This document shows positions 51,298-61,094 of a stretch of 64,000 nt of DNA, piece by piece. The position numbers were made by a program, and so were the translations under genes. The stretch comes from Caulobacter sp. CCUG 60055 (GTDB lineage: Bacteria > Pseudomonadota > Alphaproteobacteria > Caulobacterales > Caulobacteraceae). Every line of letters begins with the position of its first letter. Position 1 is the stretch's first letter. The notes beneath the pieces were generated by a model, which worked only from the letters and a program-made list of their open reading frames with translations, did not search any database and was not told the origin of the DNA. The stretch spans positions 124,001 through 188,000 of the forward strand of contig NZ_PUIC01000005.1 of assembly GCF_022750545.1 (NCBI RefSeq). The letters run 5' to 3'.

Positions 51298-53941
51298 CGG
51301 CGCGAGCTTCGTCGTCCTCGCCTTCTGTCTGTCGTCGGCCGCCAACGCGGCCGGCGGCGCGGGCGACACGATCAAGCTGGCCCAAGGCCCCAGTTCCGGA
51401 CAGAGCGGAACCGTCGTCCAGATCCCGCCGGGGCGGCCCACGGTCACCTCGCCGCCGCCGCTGGTCCAGACCCCGCCCCCGCCCGCGGCGACGCCTACCG
51501 GCGCGCCCGCCGCCCAGCCGGCGACGCCCCTCGCCGGCGGCAAGCGCATCGAGATCGTCGTCCCGTTCAAGGAACGCACGCTCTATATCGGCGACGTCTC
51601 GATCGCGGTGACCGTCAAGGGCGAGATGGTCGACATGCCGCTGGACCGGGTCCTGCAGCTTCTGGCTCCGATCGCCTCGCCCTCGATGCTCGACCGCGTC
51701 AAGGCCGTGGCCGCCAACCGCGCGCGCATCACCATCGGCGACCTGCAGACCGCCGGCCTCAAGGCCGCCTACGATCCCGCCCTGCTGGAGATCACGGTCG
51801 AGGTTCCGATCGAGGACAAGCAGCGGCGCACCCTGGAGCTGGCCAGCCTCGACCGCGAGGATCGCGGCCAGTTCTCGCCCCAGTCCAAGATTTCGGGCTG
51901 GCTGACCTGGCGCACCGCCTTCGACTACATCGAAAAGGGCCCGAACACGGGTCTCGCCGACCCGGCGTTCGACCTGTCGAGCGCGCTGCGCTTCGGCTCG
52001 TGGGCCCTGGAGAACGAGGCCTTCGTCGACACCGCCGACACCGAGAACAAGAAGTTCTCGCGCCTGGGCACGCGGCTGGTCCGCGACTGGCCGACCTCGG
52101 CCATGCGCCTGACCATCGGCGACATGACGCCGTTCGGCCGCGGCTACCAGACCTCGCCGCAGATGGCCGGGATCTCGCTGCTGCAGTCCTACAGCTCGAT
52201 CCAGCCGGGCCGGAACATCCGTCCCAGCGGCCAGGGCGCCTTCGCCCTGCGCGAGCCGGGCACGGTCGAGGTCTATGTCAACGGCCGCATGGTCCGGCGC
52301 ATGGACCTGGACAGCGGCACCTACGACGTCCGCGACTTCCCGTTCACCGCCGGCCAGAACAACATCCAGTTCGTCGTCCAGGACCGCACGGGCCGGCGCG
52401 AGCTGTTCGCCTACAACCAGTTCTTCGACCAGAGCCTGCTCAAGGCCGGCCTGACCGAATACCTGGCCGCCGTCGGCGTCGAGAGCCCGATGCGCAACGG
52501 CGAGCCCGACTATTCCGGCCGCGGCGTGTTCACCGGCTACTATCGGCGGGGCGTCAACGACGACCTGACCCTGGGCGCCAACCTGCAAGGGGACAAGGAC
52601 AACCGGCTCTACGGCGTCGAGGCGGTCTGGGCCAACCGGCTGGGCATCCTCGCCTTCCAGGGCGCGGCCTCGGAAGGCAAGGCCGGCACCGGCACGGCGT
52701 TCCTGATGTCGTTCCAGCGCCAGAACAACCCCGGCCCCGAGGAGGCGCGCCAGTCGTTCGCCTTCACCGCCGAGGCGCGCAGCCGCAACTTCGGCGGCCT
52801 GAACACGGCGACGGTGATCAACCTGACGCCGGGCACGCCGACCGCGCCCAACGCCGGCCAGAACCGCACGGCGCTGGACCTGGCGGCCAACTACACCCGC
52901 GACATCAGCCGCGACACCAATCTGAGCTTCGACCTCGGCTACAGCTTCGGCCGCGACGGGCAGAAGGACGCGGGCCGCGCCCGCGCCGCCCTCGCCCGGC
53001 GCGTCGGCTTCGACACCAGCGTCGGCTTCGAAGTCCGCTGGGACGAGCGCGGCTTCGGCCAGGGCGAGGACTTCGGCGTGCTGGTCACGCTGAACCGCCG
53101 CCTCGGCCGCGACCAGAGCGTGCGCGCCTTCTACGACTCCGCCGAGAAGCGGACGTCGGTGGCCTGGCAACGCACCCCGCGCGACCCCTACGGCGAATGG
53201 TCGCTGTCGGCCGACGTGCAGAACGCGCCGGACGGCACGGCCTTCAACGCCACCGCCTACCGCCAGTTCAACCGGGTCGAGACCTCGCTGGCGCAGGTCG
53301 CCGCCACGGACGGGTCGGGCAAGATCACCGACGTGCGCTCGTCGCTGCGCCTGGCCGGGTCGATCGCCTTCGCCGACGGGACCTGGGCCCTCGGCCGGCC
53401 GATCTACGACTCCTTCGCCATCGTCAAGCCGCACGCCAGCCTGGCCGACCGTTCGGTCGTCGTCGACCAGCAGCCCAAGGGCGACGCGGCCCACACCGGC
53501 GCCTTCGGCCCGGCGCTTGTGCCCGATCTGTCGGCCTATTCGCGCCGCACCCTGGTGGTGGGGGTCAAGGACCTGCCGCCGGGCTACGACCTGGGCTCGG
53601 GCACCTTCGACCTGCTGCCCGGCTATCATGGCGCCTATGTGCTGGAAGTCGGCTCGGCCTATTCGGTCACGGCCATCGGTTCGCTGGTGGACAGCGACGG
53701 CCAGCCGCTGGCCCTCACCGCCGGCAAGGCCTTCGACCTGGCCGATCCCAGCCACGCGCCGGTCGAGGTCTTCACCAACAGGCAAGGCCGCTTCGCCGCG
53801 CAGGGCTTGCGGCCCGGCCGCTGGCGCCTGGAAATGGGCGCGAGTTCGCCGGTCATCTATGTGATCGACATCAACACCACCGACGGAACGCTGGTGCGCA
53901 TCCCGCAACCCGTCCGGCCGAGCGCGGAGGCGAGAAAATAA
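51281..53941 (+). CDS. Outer membrane usher (FimD-like)
   Basis: An 886-residue usher. Signal peptide, a Pro-rich linker (about 45-80), an N-terminal periplasmic domain, a 24-strand barrel with plug (for example GRGYQTSPQMAGISLLQSYS and QGAFALREPGTVEVYVNGRM) and C-terminal Ig-like domains (LVDSDGQPLALTAGKAFDL, FTNRQGRFAAQGLRPGRW). It assembles and secretes the subunits encoded upstream. It overlaps the chaperone gene and is joined to the tip gene by TAATG. Confidence 0.9.
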   Translation: MKHARSGASFVVLAFCLSSAANAAGGAGDTIKLAQGPSSGQSGTVVQIPPGRPTVTSPPPLVQTPPPPAATPTGAPAAQPATPLAGGKRIEIVVPFKERTLYIGDVSIAVTVKGEMVDMPLDRVLQLLAPIASPSMLDRVKAVAANRARITIGDLQTAGLKAAYDPALLEITVEVPIEDKQRRTLELASLDREDRGQFSPQSKISGWLTWRTAFDYIEKGPNTGLADPAFDLSSALRFGSWALENEAFVDTADTENKKFSRLGTRLVRDWPTSAMRLTIGDMTPFGRGYQTSPQMAGISLLQSYSSIQPGRNIRPSGQGAFALREPGTVEVYVNGRMVRRMDLDSGTYDVRDFPFTAGQNNIQFVVQDRTGRRELFAYNQFFDQSLLKAGLTEYLAAVGVESPMRNGEPDYSGRGVFTGYYRRGVNDDLTLGANLQGDKDNRLYGVEAVWANRLGILAFQGAASEGKAGTGTAFLMSFQRQNNPGPEEARQSFAFTAEARSRNFGGLNTATVINLTPGTPTAPNAGQNRTALDLAANYTRDISRDTNLSFDLGYSFGRDGQKDAGRARAALARRVGFDTSVGFEVRWDERGFGQGEDFGVLVTLNRRLGRDQSVRAFYDSAEKRTSVAWQRTPRDPYGEWSLSADVQNAPDGTAFNATAYRQFNRVETSLAQVAATDGSGKITDVRSSLRLAGSIAFADGTWALGRPIYDSFAIVKPHASLADRSVVVDQQPKGDAAHTGAFGPALVPDLSAYSRRTLVVGVKDLPPGYDLGSGTFDLLPGYHGAYVLEVGSAYSVTAIGSLVDSDGQPLALTAGKAFDLADPSHAPVEVFTNRQGRFAAQGLRPGRWRLEMGASSPVIYVIDINTTDGTLVRIPQPVRPSAEARK

Positions 53942-54840
53942 TGAAATGGATGCTGATGAGCGCCGCCGCGACCCTGGCCCTGGCCGCGGCGCACAGTCAG
54001 GCCCAGGCGGCCCAGTGCTCGCTGACCACCACCTCGCCGGCCAGCGTGACGATCAACTACGACCCGCTGGCGGCCTCCCAGAACGAGACCACGGTCACGG
54101 TGATCCGCCAGAACGGCTGCGGCTTCACGCTCTATGACGACGCCGCGGTCGCCAACCAGGACTTCTCCCGGTTCGGGCATAGCGGGCCGATCACCCGCAC
54201 CAGCTTCGCGGCCACCTATCGCTATCCGGCGAGCTGGCCCTGCGACCTGAGCGGCTCGTTCCTGTGCGAGATCGGCGACGGCGAGCCGCGCAGCCTGCGC
54301 GCCAACGGCCAAGCCAACCACCAGCTGAAGATCACCATTCCGGCCGGCGTGTCGCCGCGCAACCTGCCGGCGGCCCTGTCGCTGTACATGCCCGAGCCGC
54401 GCTACAACCCGAACGGCAAGCTGGACCAGATGGACTCGCACGAGCTGCGGGTGCTGTTCAACGTGATCCAGTCCGCCTCGCTTTCCTTCGCGGGCGGCGG
54501 CTCGTCGCTGACCATGGATTTCGGGACCCTGGCCACCGGCCAGGTCAAGTCGGTCAACGTCATGGCCCGCGCCACCGCGCCGTTCCGGGTGAAGATGACC
54601 TCGGACATGGGCTCGGCGCTGAAGCTGAACGGCCAGGCCAATTCGCCCTGGTCGATCCCCTACACCGCCACGCTGAACGGCAGCCCGATCGCCCCGAACA
54701 GCGACTATCGCAACCTGACGTCCAACGGTTCGGGCGGGGTCGATCTGGCCCTGCCGTTCCAGGTGACGATCGGCGACGCCTCGGCCAAGAAGGCCGGCGC
54801 CTACCGCGACGTGGTCACGTTGCAGATCTCGCCGCTCTAA
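53941..54840 (+). CDS. Tip/adhesin-type spore coat U protein
   Basis: A 299-residue secreted protein, larger than the subunits, with two beta domains. An N-terminal domain with several Cys (QCSLTTTS, NGCGFTL, WPCDLSG, FLCEIG) is followed by a C-terminal SCPU-like domain (from about residue 185, ending DVVTLQISPL). Two-domain subunits encoded after the usher are normally tip adhesins in archaic chaperone-usher pili. Its start codon shares a base with the usher stop. Confidence 0.8.
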   Translation: MKWMLMSAAATLALAAAHSQAQAAQCSLTTTSPASVTINYDPLAASQNETTVTVIRQNGCGFTLYDDAAVANQDFSRFGHSGPITRTSFAATYRYPASWPCDLSGSFLCEIGDGEPRSLRANGQANHQLKITIPAGVSPRNLPAALSLYMPEPRYNPNGKLDQMDSHELRVLFNVIQSASLSFAGGGSSLTMDFGTLATGQVKSVNVMARATAPFRVKMTSDMGSALKLNGQANSPWSIPYTATLNGSPIAPNSDYRNLTSNGSGGVDLALPFQVTIGDASAKKAGAYRDVVTLQISPL

Positions 54841-54876
54841 GCGGCGAGGCCGGCTGATCCTGAAAGCCTTGCGAGA

Positions 54877-54902
54877 ACGGCGGCGGAGCGATCCGCCGCC
54901 GT
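54877..54902. terminator. Hairpin between convergent pilus genes
   Basis: Perfect 11-bp stem ACGGCGGCGGA / TCCGCCGCCGT with a GCGA loop, between the tip gene and the convergent orphan subunit gene. No U-tract, so factor-independent termination is uncertain. Confidence 0.55.
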
Positions 54903-54920
54903 CGTCGCATCAGGCGTCCG

Positions 54921-55331
54921 TCAGGCGAAGTTGGCCTGGACCCGGATGCGCAGGCTGGACAGGCGGGTGTCGCCCGGCCGGTAGGCGATCTGGCGGCCCT
55001 GGCGGGCGGGGCCCGACACGGCGGCGATGACCGCCGAGCCCGAGCCGTTCAGCGCCACTTCGCGGCCGTCGACGATCAGGGCGCCGGCGTCCTGGCCGGC
55101 GGCGTAGTCGACGATGACGTTGTAGCCCTGGCCGGCGTTGCAGAACTCCTGCGTCGAGCCGAGTTGGATCACGCCGTCGGCCTGCTCCTGGACCGCCGAC
55201 TGGAAGTCGGCGCGGCAGACCACGGGCACGACGCCGCGCAGTTCGAACGTGTGGCTGGCCTGGTCCGCGGCGGCGAAGGCCGGGCTGGCGGCGGAGGCGA
55301 GCGCGGCGGCCGCCATGATTGCACGCAACAT
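54921..55331 (-). CDS. Orphan small secreted pilin-like protein
   Basis: A 136-residue exported protein, convergent with the pilus operon. Signal peptide ends near PAFAAAD. The mature part is beta-rich with two cysteines (PVVCRADFQ, EFCNAGQGY) and a terminal VQANFA, resembling a short SCPU or DUF4402-type subunit. It has its own AT-rich promoter region shared with the metN side. It may be an alternative subunit of the same pilus, but homology is weak. Confidence 0.65.
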   Translation of the reverse strand: MLRAIMAAAALASAASPAFAAADQASHTFELRGVVPVVCRADFQSAVQEQADGVIQLGSTQEFCNAGQGYNVIVDYAAGQDAGALIVDGREVALNGSGSAVIAAVSGPARQGRQIAYRPGDTRLSSLRIRVQANFA

Positions 55332-55638
55332 CGAGACACCCCTGGTTTATTGACTATCCTTGATGCATACAATTAACCCAACGCGTTTCGATAAGATTAT
55401 TGCTTATGGTTTCAGCAAATTAATCGTCAGAATGACTTGGTAAATAATTCGCAACGCCGCGATTTCATGATTTCGACTTCGTTTACCTTGAAGAACATGC
55501 TCCGTCCGCGGATGGCGCCCACGCCCTTCGGGGCCTGCGCCGCCGCCCTCTACAATCGGCCTCAGAGAAACTAGATTGCCTTGGCGGCCGCGAGCCGATT
55601 AGGAGCAGCCTCCCCCTGCGACACTCCAAGGCCCGCCG
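55332..55638. other. Divergent promoter/leader region before metNIQ
   Basis: About 300 bp, AT-rich from 55340 to 55490. An inverted repeat AATCGGC (55554-55560) with GCCGATT (55594-55600) encloses a smaller GCC-TT-GGC hairpin just before metN and could be a structured leader. I could not match it to a known SAM riboswitch class. Confidence 0.4.
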
Positions 55639-56640
55639 TTGATCGAGCTGAGCGACATCCACAAGACCTACCGGGCCGGAAGCGGCGAGGTCGCCGCCCT
55701 GCGCGGGATCGACCTGCGCGTGGCCGCCGGCGAGGTCTTCGGCGTGATCGGCCAGTCGGGCGCCGGCAAGTCCAGCCTGATCCGCATGATCAACCTGCTG
55801 GAGCGGCCGACCGCGGGTCGCGTGACGGTGGACGGGGTCGACGCGGCGAGCCTGGACGCCGCCGGCCTGCGCGGCCTGCGCCGGCGGATCGGCATGATCT
55901 TCCAGCACTTCAACCTGCTCAGCTCGAAGACCGTCGTCGAGAACGTCGCCTTCCCGCTGCAGCTGGAAGGGCGGCTGGCGCGCGAGGACATCCGCGCCCG
56001 CGCCCTGGCCCTGCTGGACCGGGTCGACCTGGCCGACCAGGCCGACAAGTATCCCGCCCAGCTGTCGGGCGGCCAGAAACAGCGCGTCGGCGTCGCCCGC
56101 GCCCTGGCCTGCGAGCCCAAGATCCTGCTGTGCGACGAGGCGACCAGCGCCCTCGACCCGGAGACCACCCGCCAGGTGCTGCGCCTGCTGCGCGAACTCA
56201 ACGGCGAGTTGGGCCTGACCATCGTGCTGATCACCCACGAGATGGACGTGATCCGCCGGGTCTGCGACCGCGTCGCCGTGCTGGAGGCCGGCCGCGTCGT
56301 CGAGCAGGGCGTGGTGGCCGACGTCTTCCTGTCGCCCCGCCATGCGACCACCCGCCGCCTGATCGAGGAGGGCGGCGACGCCGACGATGCGGGCGCCGGC
56401 GGTCCCGGGGCCGGCCGCACCGTGCGCCTGACCTATCGGGGCGAGACCACCTACGCCCCTCTGCTGGGCCGCATCGCTCGCGAGACCGGGGTCGACTACA
56501 GCATCCTGGGCGGCCGCGTCGCCCACATCCGCGACCTGCCCTACGGCCAGCTGACCCTGGCCCTGGTCGGCGGCGACGTCGACGCCGCCCTGGCCCAGTT
56601 CGCCGCCGCCGGCGTCGCCGTCGAGGAGATCGACCGATGA
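55639..56640 (+). CDS. metN: Methionine ABC importer ATPase MetN
   Basis: A 333-residue ATPase starting at TTG. It shows Walker [11 protein letters not shown]-loop [14 protein letters not shown], signature [15 protein letters not shown], Walker [13 protein letters not shown] and a C-terminal NIL ligand-sensing domain (about 255-333) that gives trans-inhibition by methionine. The [11 protein letters not shown] segment is diagnostic of MetN. First gene of the metNIQ operon, overlapping metI by ATGA. Confidence 0.95.
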   Translation: MIELSDIHKTYRAGSGEVAALRGIDLRVAAGEVFGVIGQSGAGKSSLIRMINLLERPTAGRVTVDGVDAASLDAAGLRGLRRRIGMIFQHFNLLSSKTVVENVAFPLQLEGRLAREDIRARALALLDRVDLADQADKYPAQLSGGQKQRVGVARALACEPKILLCDEATSALDPETTRQVLRLLRELNGELGLTIVLITHEMDVIRRVCDRVAVLEAGRVVEQGVVADVFLSPRHATTRRLIEEGGDADDAGAGGPGAGRTVRLTYRGETTYAPLLGRIARETGVDYSILGGRVAHIRDLPYGQLTLALVGGDVDAALAQFAAAGVAVEEIDR

Positions 56641-57314
56641 GCGCCGCCGGGTCCGCGCTGTTCGCCAATGTCGACTGGGCCGAGATCGGGCGGGCGGGGG
56701 TCGACACCCTGGCCATGCTGGGCGGCTCGCTGGTCCTGACCGTCGCCGTCGGCCTGCCCCTGGGCGTGCTGCTGTTCCTGACCGGGCGCGGCCAATTGCT
56801 GGCCCAGCCCCTGGCGCACGGCCTGCTGTCGGTGCTGGTCAACGTCCTGCGCTCGGTGCCGTTCATCATCCTGCTGATCGTGATGATCCCGGTGACGGTG
56901 GTGCTGGTCGGCACCTCGCTGGGCGTGCCCGGCGCCATACCGCCGCTGGTGGTCGGAGCCGCGCCCTTCTTCGCCCGGCTGGTCGAGAGCGCCCTGCGCG
57001 AGGTCGACCGCGGCGTCATCGAGGCGGCCCAGGCCATGGGCGCCTCGCCCCGGCAGATCGTGTTCGACGCCCTGCTGCCCGAGGCGACGCCGGGCATCCT
57101 CGCCGCCGCGACGGTGACCGCCATCGCGCTGGTGTCCTACACCGCCATGGCCGGGGTGGTCGGGGCCGGCGGCCTGGGCGACCTGGCCGTCCGCTTCGGC
57201 TATCAACGCTTCCAGACCGACGTCATGGTGGTGACCGTGGCGCTGCTGCTGGTGCTGGTCCAGGTCCTGCAGATGATCGGCGACCGCGCCGTCGCCCACT
57301 TCAGCCGGCGCTGA
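56637..57314 (+). CDS. metI: Methionine ABC importer permease MetI
   Basis: A 225-residue inner-membrane permease with five hydrophobic helices and the EAA loop [20 protein letters not shown] that docks on Met[23 protein letters not shown] is characteristic of MetI. It overlaps metN by four bases and is followed by metQ 26 bp later. Confidence 0.95.
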   Translation: MSAAGSALFANVDWAEIGRAGVDTLAMLGGSLVLTVAVGLPLGVLLFLTGRGQLLAQPLAHGLLSVLVNVLRSVPFIILLIVMIPVTVVLVGTSLGVPGAIPPLVVGAAPFFARLVESALREVDRGVIEAAQAMGASPRQIVFDALLPEATPGILAAATVTAIALVSYTAMAGVVGAGGLGDLAVRFGYQRFQTDVMVVTVALLLVLVQVLQMIGDRAVAHFSRR

Positions 57315-57340
57315 GGCGCCGCCAACCCGAGAGAACCGCC

Positions 57341-58141
57341 GTGAACCGACGCTTCCTGATCGCCGCCGCCGCGACCCTGGCCCTGGCCGCCTGCTCGCCG
57401 CAGGCCCCGGGCCCGAAGGCGGGACACGTCCTGACGGTGGCCGCCACCGCCGTGCCGCACGCCGAGATCCTGGAATTCGTGAAGCCGCAGCTGGCCAAGG
57501 ACGGCCTGACCCTGCAGATCAAGGTGTTCAACGACTACGTCCAGCCCAACGTCCAGGTCGAGCAGAAGCAGCTGGACGTCAGCTACTTCGAGACGCTCCC
57601 CTATCTGGAGCAGTTCAACAAGGATCGCGGCACGCACCTCGTTCCGATCGTCGGCGTGCACATCGAGCCGATGGGCGCCTATTCGCGCAAGGTGAAGACC
57701 CTGGCCGAGCTGACCGACGGCGCGACCGTGGCCATCCCCAACGAGGCCTCGAACGGCGGCCGCGCCCTGCTGCTGCTGCAGAAGGCCGGCCTGATCACCT
57801 TGAAGGACCCGGCCAACCCGCTCTCCAGCCTGCGCGACGTCGTCGGCAATCCCAAGCGCCTGAAGTTCAAGGAGCTGGAAAGCGCCACCCTGCCGCGCGT
57901 GCTGGACCAGGTCGACCTGGCGCTGATCAACACCAACTACGCCCTCGACGCCAAGCTCGACCCGACCAAGGACGCCCTGGCCATCGAGGACGGCAAGTCG
58001 CCGTATGTGAACTATCTGGTCGGCCGCGCCGACAACCAGAACGACCCGGACGTCAAGAAGCTGGCGGCCGCCCTGACCAGCCCGGAGGTCAAGGCGTTCA
58101 TCGCCCAGCGCTATCACGGCGCGGTGGTGCCGGCCTTCTGA
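57341..58141 (+). CDS. metQ: Methionine-binding lipoprotein MetQ
   Basis: A 266-residue NlpA/MetQ-family binding protein beginning at GTG. Lipobox LALAAC anchors it to the membrane; LDVSYFETLPYLEQFN and VAIPNEASNGGRALLLLQ are typical family segments. It delivers methionine to MetNI. It ends the operon. Confidence 0.94.
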   Translation: MNRRFLIAAAATLALAACSPQAPGPKAGHVLTVAATAVPHAEILEFVKPQLAKDGLTLQIKVFNDYVQPNVQVEQKQLDVSYFETLPYLEQFNKDRGTHLVPIVGVHIEPMGAYSRKVKTLAELTDGATVAIPNEASNGGRALLLLQKAGLITLKDPANPLSSLRDVVGNPKRLKFKELESATLPRVLDQVDLALINTNYALDAKLDPTKDALAIEDGKSPYVNYLVGRADNQNDPDVKKLAAALTSPEVKAFIAQRYHGAVVPAF

Positions 58142-58206
58142 GGCTGGATCATGTTGCAGAGCGGGGGGTGACGCGAAAATCCGGGCCCGCCTTTTCGCGT
58201 CCCGCT

Positions 58207-58743
58207 CTATTCCTCCAGCAGGGCCGCCAGCTTGAGCACGGTGTTCCAGTTGCGGCCCGTGCCGGCCTGGCCGAGCTTGCGGGCGATCAGCGCCACGGTC
58301 AGCTTCGAGCGGCCGACGCCGTCCGGATAGACCGCGTAGAGATGCCGCCCGCGCGCGGCGACACGCTCCGGTCCGGCGATCGCCGCCCGCAAGGCTTCGA
58401 CGGCATCGTCGCTCACCGGGGCCTTGAAGGCGTAGATCAGCAGGTGGCCGGGATCGCTCTTCGCCGCCTCGGCGAAGGGATCGCCGTCGATGGCTTCACG
58501 CCATTCGGCGGCGTCGCGCACATAGATGTCGGTGGCCAGATCGAACCGCGCCTTGACCGCCGCCTCGAGCCGCCGCTCCAGCGCATCATTGGAGGCGTCG
58601 CCGCCCTCGAAGGCCAAGTTCCCGCTCTGCAACAGGGTCTGGCCGCCGGCGAGGTCCAGGTCGGTCAGCATTTCGCGCAGGCCGGCCATCGGGACCATGG
58701 CCTTGCCGACATTGACCGCGCGCAGCAAAGCGATGCGTTTCAT
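58207..58743 (-). CDS. DUF1697 family protein
   Basis: A 178-residue soluble protein of the DUF1697 family. The N-terminus IALLRAVNVGKAMVPM, LLQSGNLAFEG and the C-terminal GRNWNTVLKLAALLEE are hallmarks. Function unknown. It is convergent with metQ and stands alone. Confidence 0.9.
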   Translation of the reverse strand: MKRIALLRAVNVGKAMVPMAGLREMLTDLDLAGGQTLLQSGNLAFEGGDASNDALERRLEAAVKARFDLATDIYVRDAAEWREAIDGDPFAEAAKSDPGHLLIYAFKAPVSDDAVEALRAAIAGPERVAARGRHLYAVYPDGVGRSKLTVALIARKLGQAGTGRNWNTVLKLAALLEE

Positions 58744-58810
58744 CCGTCCCTCCGACCTGGGCGGCCAATCAGCCTGACGATCGGCGCGGCTGCAAGCCGC
58801 GCGGCGGGCG

Positions 58811-59815
58811 TCACAGGGACACGGCCTGGCCGAACCCCTGCTCGCTCGCCTGCCGGAACAGCCACCAGCCGGCGGCCAGATCCTGCACCACGCTGCCGAG
58901 GGACTTGTAGAGCGTGACCTCGTCCGGCGATCGACGGCCGGGCAGGCCGCCGGCCAGGACCTGGCCGATCTCGCCGAGGACGTGGTCGTCGCCGACCAGG
59001 CCGGCGGCCTTGGCGCGCAGGAACTCCGCCCCCTGGGCCAGCACCGAGGGACGGTGGTCGGCGAAGAAACGGGCGCGCGCCGTCAGCGCCCCATCGATTT
59101 CCGCCGGGCCGGCGCGGCTGGAGCCGACGACGTTGAGATGGCAGCCGTCGGGAACCTGGGCCGCGTGCAGGATCGGCTCGGCGGCGGCGGTGACGGTGCA
59201 GATCACGTCGGCGTCGGCCACCGCCTCGTCGACCGTGGCCGCCGCCCGGACGGGCAGGCCGAACTCGGCCTCGGCGGCGCGGGCGAAGGCCTGGGCCCGC
59301 TCGGCCGAGCGCCCCCACACCGCGCAACGGTCGAAGGCCCGCACCTGAAGCAGGGCGGCGATATGACCGCGCGCCTGTTCGCCATAGCCCAGGATCGCCA
59401 GCCGCGACGCCTCGGGCCGCGCCAGGGCGTCGGTGGCGACGGCGCTGGCGGCGGCGGTGCGGATCGCCGTGACCTCGCCGGCCTCGATCAGGCAGACCGG
59501 CGCGCCGCTGTCGGGATCGAACAGCATCACCAGCCCCTGGTGCGAGGACCGGCCCTGAGCGAAGCGTTCCGGAAAGACGCTGACGACCTTGACCCCGAAC
59601 GCCTTGTCCGACGCCAGCGCGCCGGGCATCGACCCGAAGGCCCGCCCGGCCGCCAGCGGCACGATCTGCCGCAGCACCTGCACCGCCTCGCCGTGGGACA
59701 GGGCGATCATCGCCTCGCGCACCAGGGGGATGCAGACCGCGTAGGTCAGCCGGGCCCGGACCGTGTCGCGGTCCAGGACGATCATCGCCCCCGCCGCCGT
59801 GTCCTCGCCGCTCAT
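58811..59815 (-). CDS. Ornithine cyclodeaminase/mu-crystallin family enzyme
   Basis: A 334-residue NAD(P)-dependent protein. The Rossmann motif is LGYGEQARGHIAALL (about residues 143-157); upstream, GVKVVSVFP and EVTAIRTAAASAVATDAL are family hallmarks. Members include ornithine cyclodeaminase, ketimine reductase and pyrroline-carboxylate reductases, so the exact reaction is open. Its ATG overlaps the stop of the dipeptidase gene upstream, implying coupled use, perhaps of an amino acid released by that enzyme. Confidence 0.9.
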   Translation of the reverse strand: MSGEDTAAGAMIVLDRDTVRARLTYAVCIPLVREAMIALSHGEAVQVLRQIVPLAAGRAFGSMPGALASDKAFGVKVVSVFPERFAQGRSSHQGLVMLFDPDSGAPVCLIEAGEVTAIRTAAASAVATDALARPEASRLAILGYGEQARGHIAALLQVRAFDRCAVWGRSAERAQAFARAAEAEFGLPVRAAATVDEAVADADVICTVTAAAEPILHAAQVPDGCHLNVVGSSRAGPAEIDGALTARARFFADHRPSVLAQGAEFLRAKAAGLVGDDHVLGEIGQVLAGGLPGRRSPDEVTLYKSLGSVVQDLAAGWWLFRQASEQGFGQAVSL

Positions 59816-60972
59816 GCGCCCCAGACGTCCTGGGCGTAGCGCAGGAAGTTGCGGCCGAGGATCTTGTCGATGCGGGAGGACGAATGGCCCCTGGCGGCCA
59901 GGGCGGCGGCGAGGTCGCGGAACTGGCTGGGCCGTTGCAGCTCGGGGATGTAGGCCAGCACGTCCGGGCCTTCGCCGGGCGCGGCGACGCCGGCCTTGTG
60001 GCGGGCCGCGTACTGCCGGGCGGCGTCGGCCAGCTCCGCCTTCATGTCGCCGGGCGTCGAGACCACCCCGTCGGTGCCGATGCCGACATGGTCCTCGCCG
60101 CAGACCTTCACCGCGTGCTCGATGTGGGCCACCACGTCGGCGGTGGTCGGGTGGCTGTCATAGCGCAGGAACGGCATGAAATAGATGCCGACGAAGCCGC
60201 CCTTCTCGGCCACCAGGCGCAGCTCCTCGTCGGTCTTGTTGCGCGGCCGGTCCGACAGGGCCTGGCAGCCGGTGTGGTTGATCGAGATCGGCGCCTTGGA
60301 CGCCCGCGCCGCGTCGAGGCAGATGGCCCGGCCGCTGTGCGACAGGTCGACCATGATCCTGCGCGCGTTCAGCCGCTCGACCACCTCGCGCCCGAACGGC
60401 GTCAGGCCGCGCCCCTCGCGGACCATCGAGCCGTCGCCCAGCTGGTTGCGGACGTTGTAGGTCAGCTGGATGATCCGCACCCCGAGGTCGGCGAAGATGT
60501 CCACCCGGTCGGCGCGCTTGCCCATCATCGCCGCGTTCTGGAAGCCGTAGATCACGCCGATCTTGTTCTCGCCCTTGGCGCGCAGGATGTCGGCCGTCGT
60601 CCGCACCTTGATCAGGTCGGCCGGGCGCGAGCGCACGATCTCGTCCCACACGCCGATGGTGCGCACCGTGTATTCGAACGGCTCCATCGGACCGGACACG
60701 TAGCCGAGGGTGACGTTGACCGCGTTCATGCCGGAATCGCGGGCGTCGCGGATCGCCCGGTCGTTGACCGCCGGATGCGCCAGGTCGACGCCGTCGCCGC
60801 TCTCGGTCGGCGGCGCGGCCGGGTCCTCCAGGCCGCCCAGGGCGTTGATGATCAAGGGCCGTTCGCCGCTCGTCGTCGCCGTCTTCGCGGCCTTGGCCGA
60901 CACCGCCGCCGCCAGGGCCGCTCCCGCCGCCGCGCCGCCCGTCAGCAGCGCCCGCCGATCCGTTCCGCTCAT
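59812..60972 (-). CDS. Membrane dipeptidase (M19 family), Tat-exported
   Basis: A 386-residue zinc dipeptidase of the renal-dipeptidase family. A Tat-like signal (DRRALLTGGAAAG) suggests folded export. Metal-site segments include VDLSHSGR, ISINHTGCQAL and the late HVGIGTDGV. The usual N-terminal HxD is not seen after the signal and reads as LAHPAVND. M19 enzymes hydrolyse dipeptides including those with a D-residue. It forms a two-gene unit with the cyclodeaminase-family gene. Confidence 0.88.
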   Translation of the reverse strand: MSGTDRRALLTGGAAAGAALAAAVSAKAAKTATTSGERPLIINALGGLEDPAAPPTESGDGVDLAHPAVNDRAIRDARDSGMNAVNVTLGYVSGPMEPFEYTVRTIGVWDEIVRSRPADLIKVRTTADILRAKGENKIGVIYGFQNAAMMGKRADRVDIFADLGVRIIQLTYNVRNQLGDGSMVREGRGLTPFGREVVERLNARRIMVDLSHSGRAICLDAARASKAPISINHTGCQALSDRPRNKTDEELRLVAEKGGFVGIYFMPFLRYDSHPTTADVVAHIEHAVKVCGEDHVGIGTDGVVSTPGDMKAELADAARQYAARHKAGVAAPGEGPDVLAYIPELQRPSQFRDLAAALAARGHSSSRIDKILGRNFLRYAQDVWGA

Positions 60973-61094
60973 GGGTCTTCCTCCACCTGGCCCGCCCGTT
61001 GGTCCGGACGCGGCCGGCCACAGGCTGTCCGCACGAAGCGCCGGCCGCAAGCCCCATGATTGAATTCGCGCCGGCCTCAACCGGCGGCGGCTCC

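Noticed and set aside
55500-55638. SAM-II riboswitch before metN
   Set aside because: The conserved pseudoknot sequences of SAM-II are not recognisable; only a generic stem is seen.
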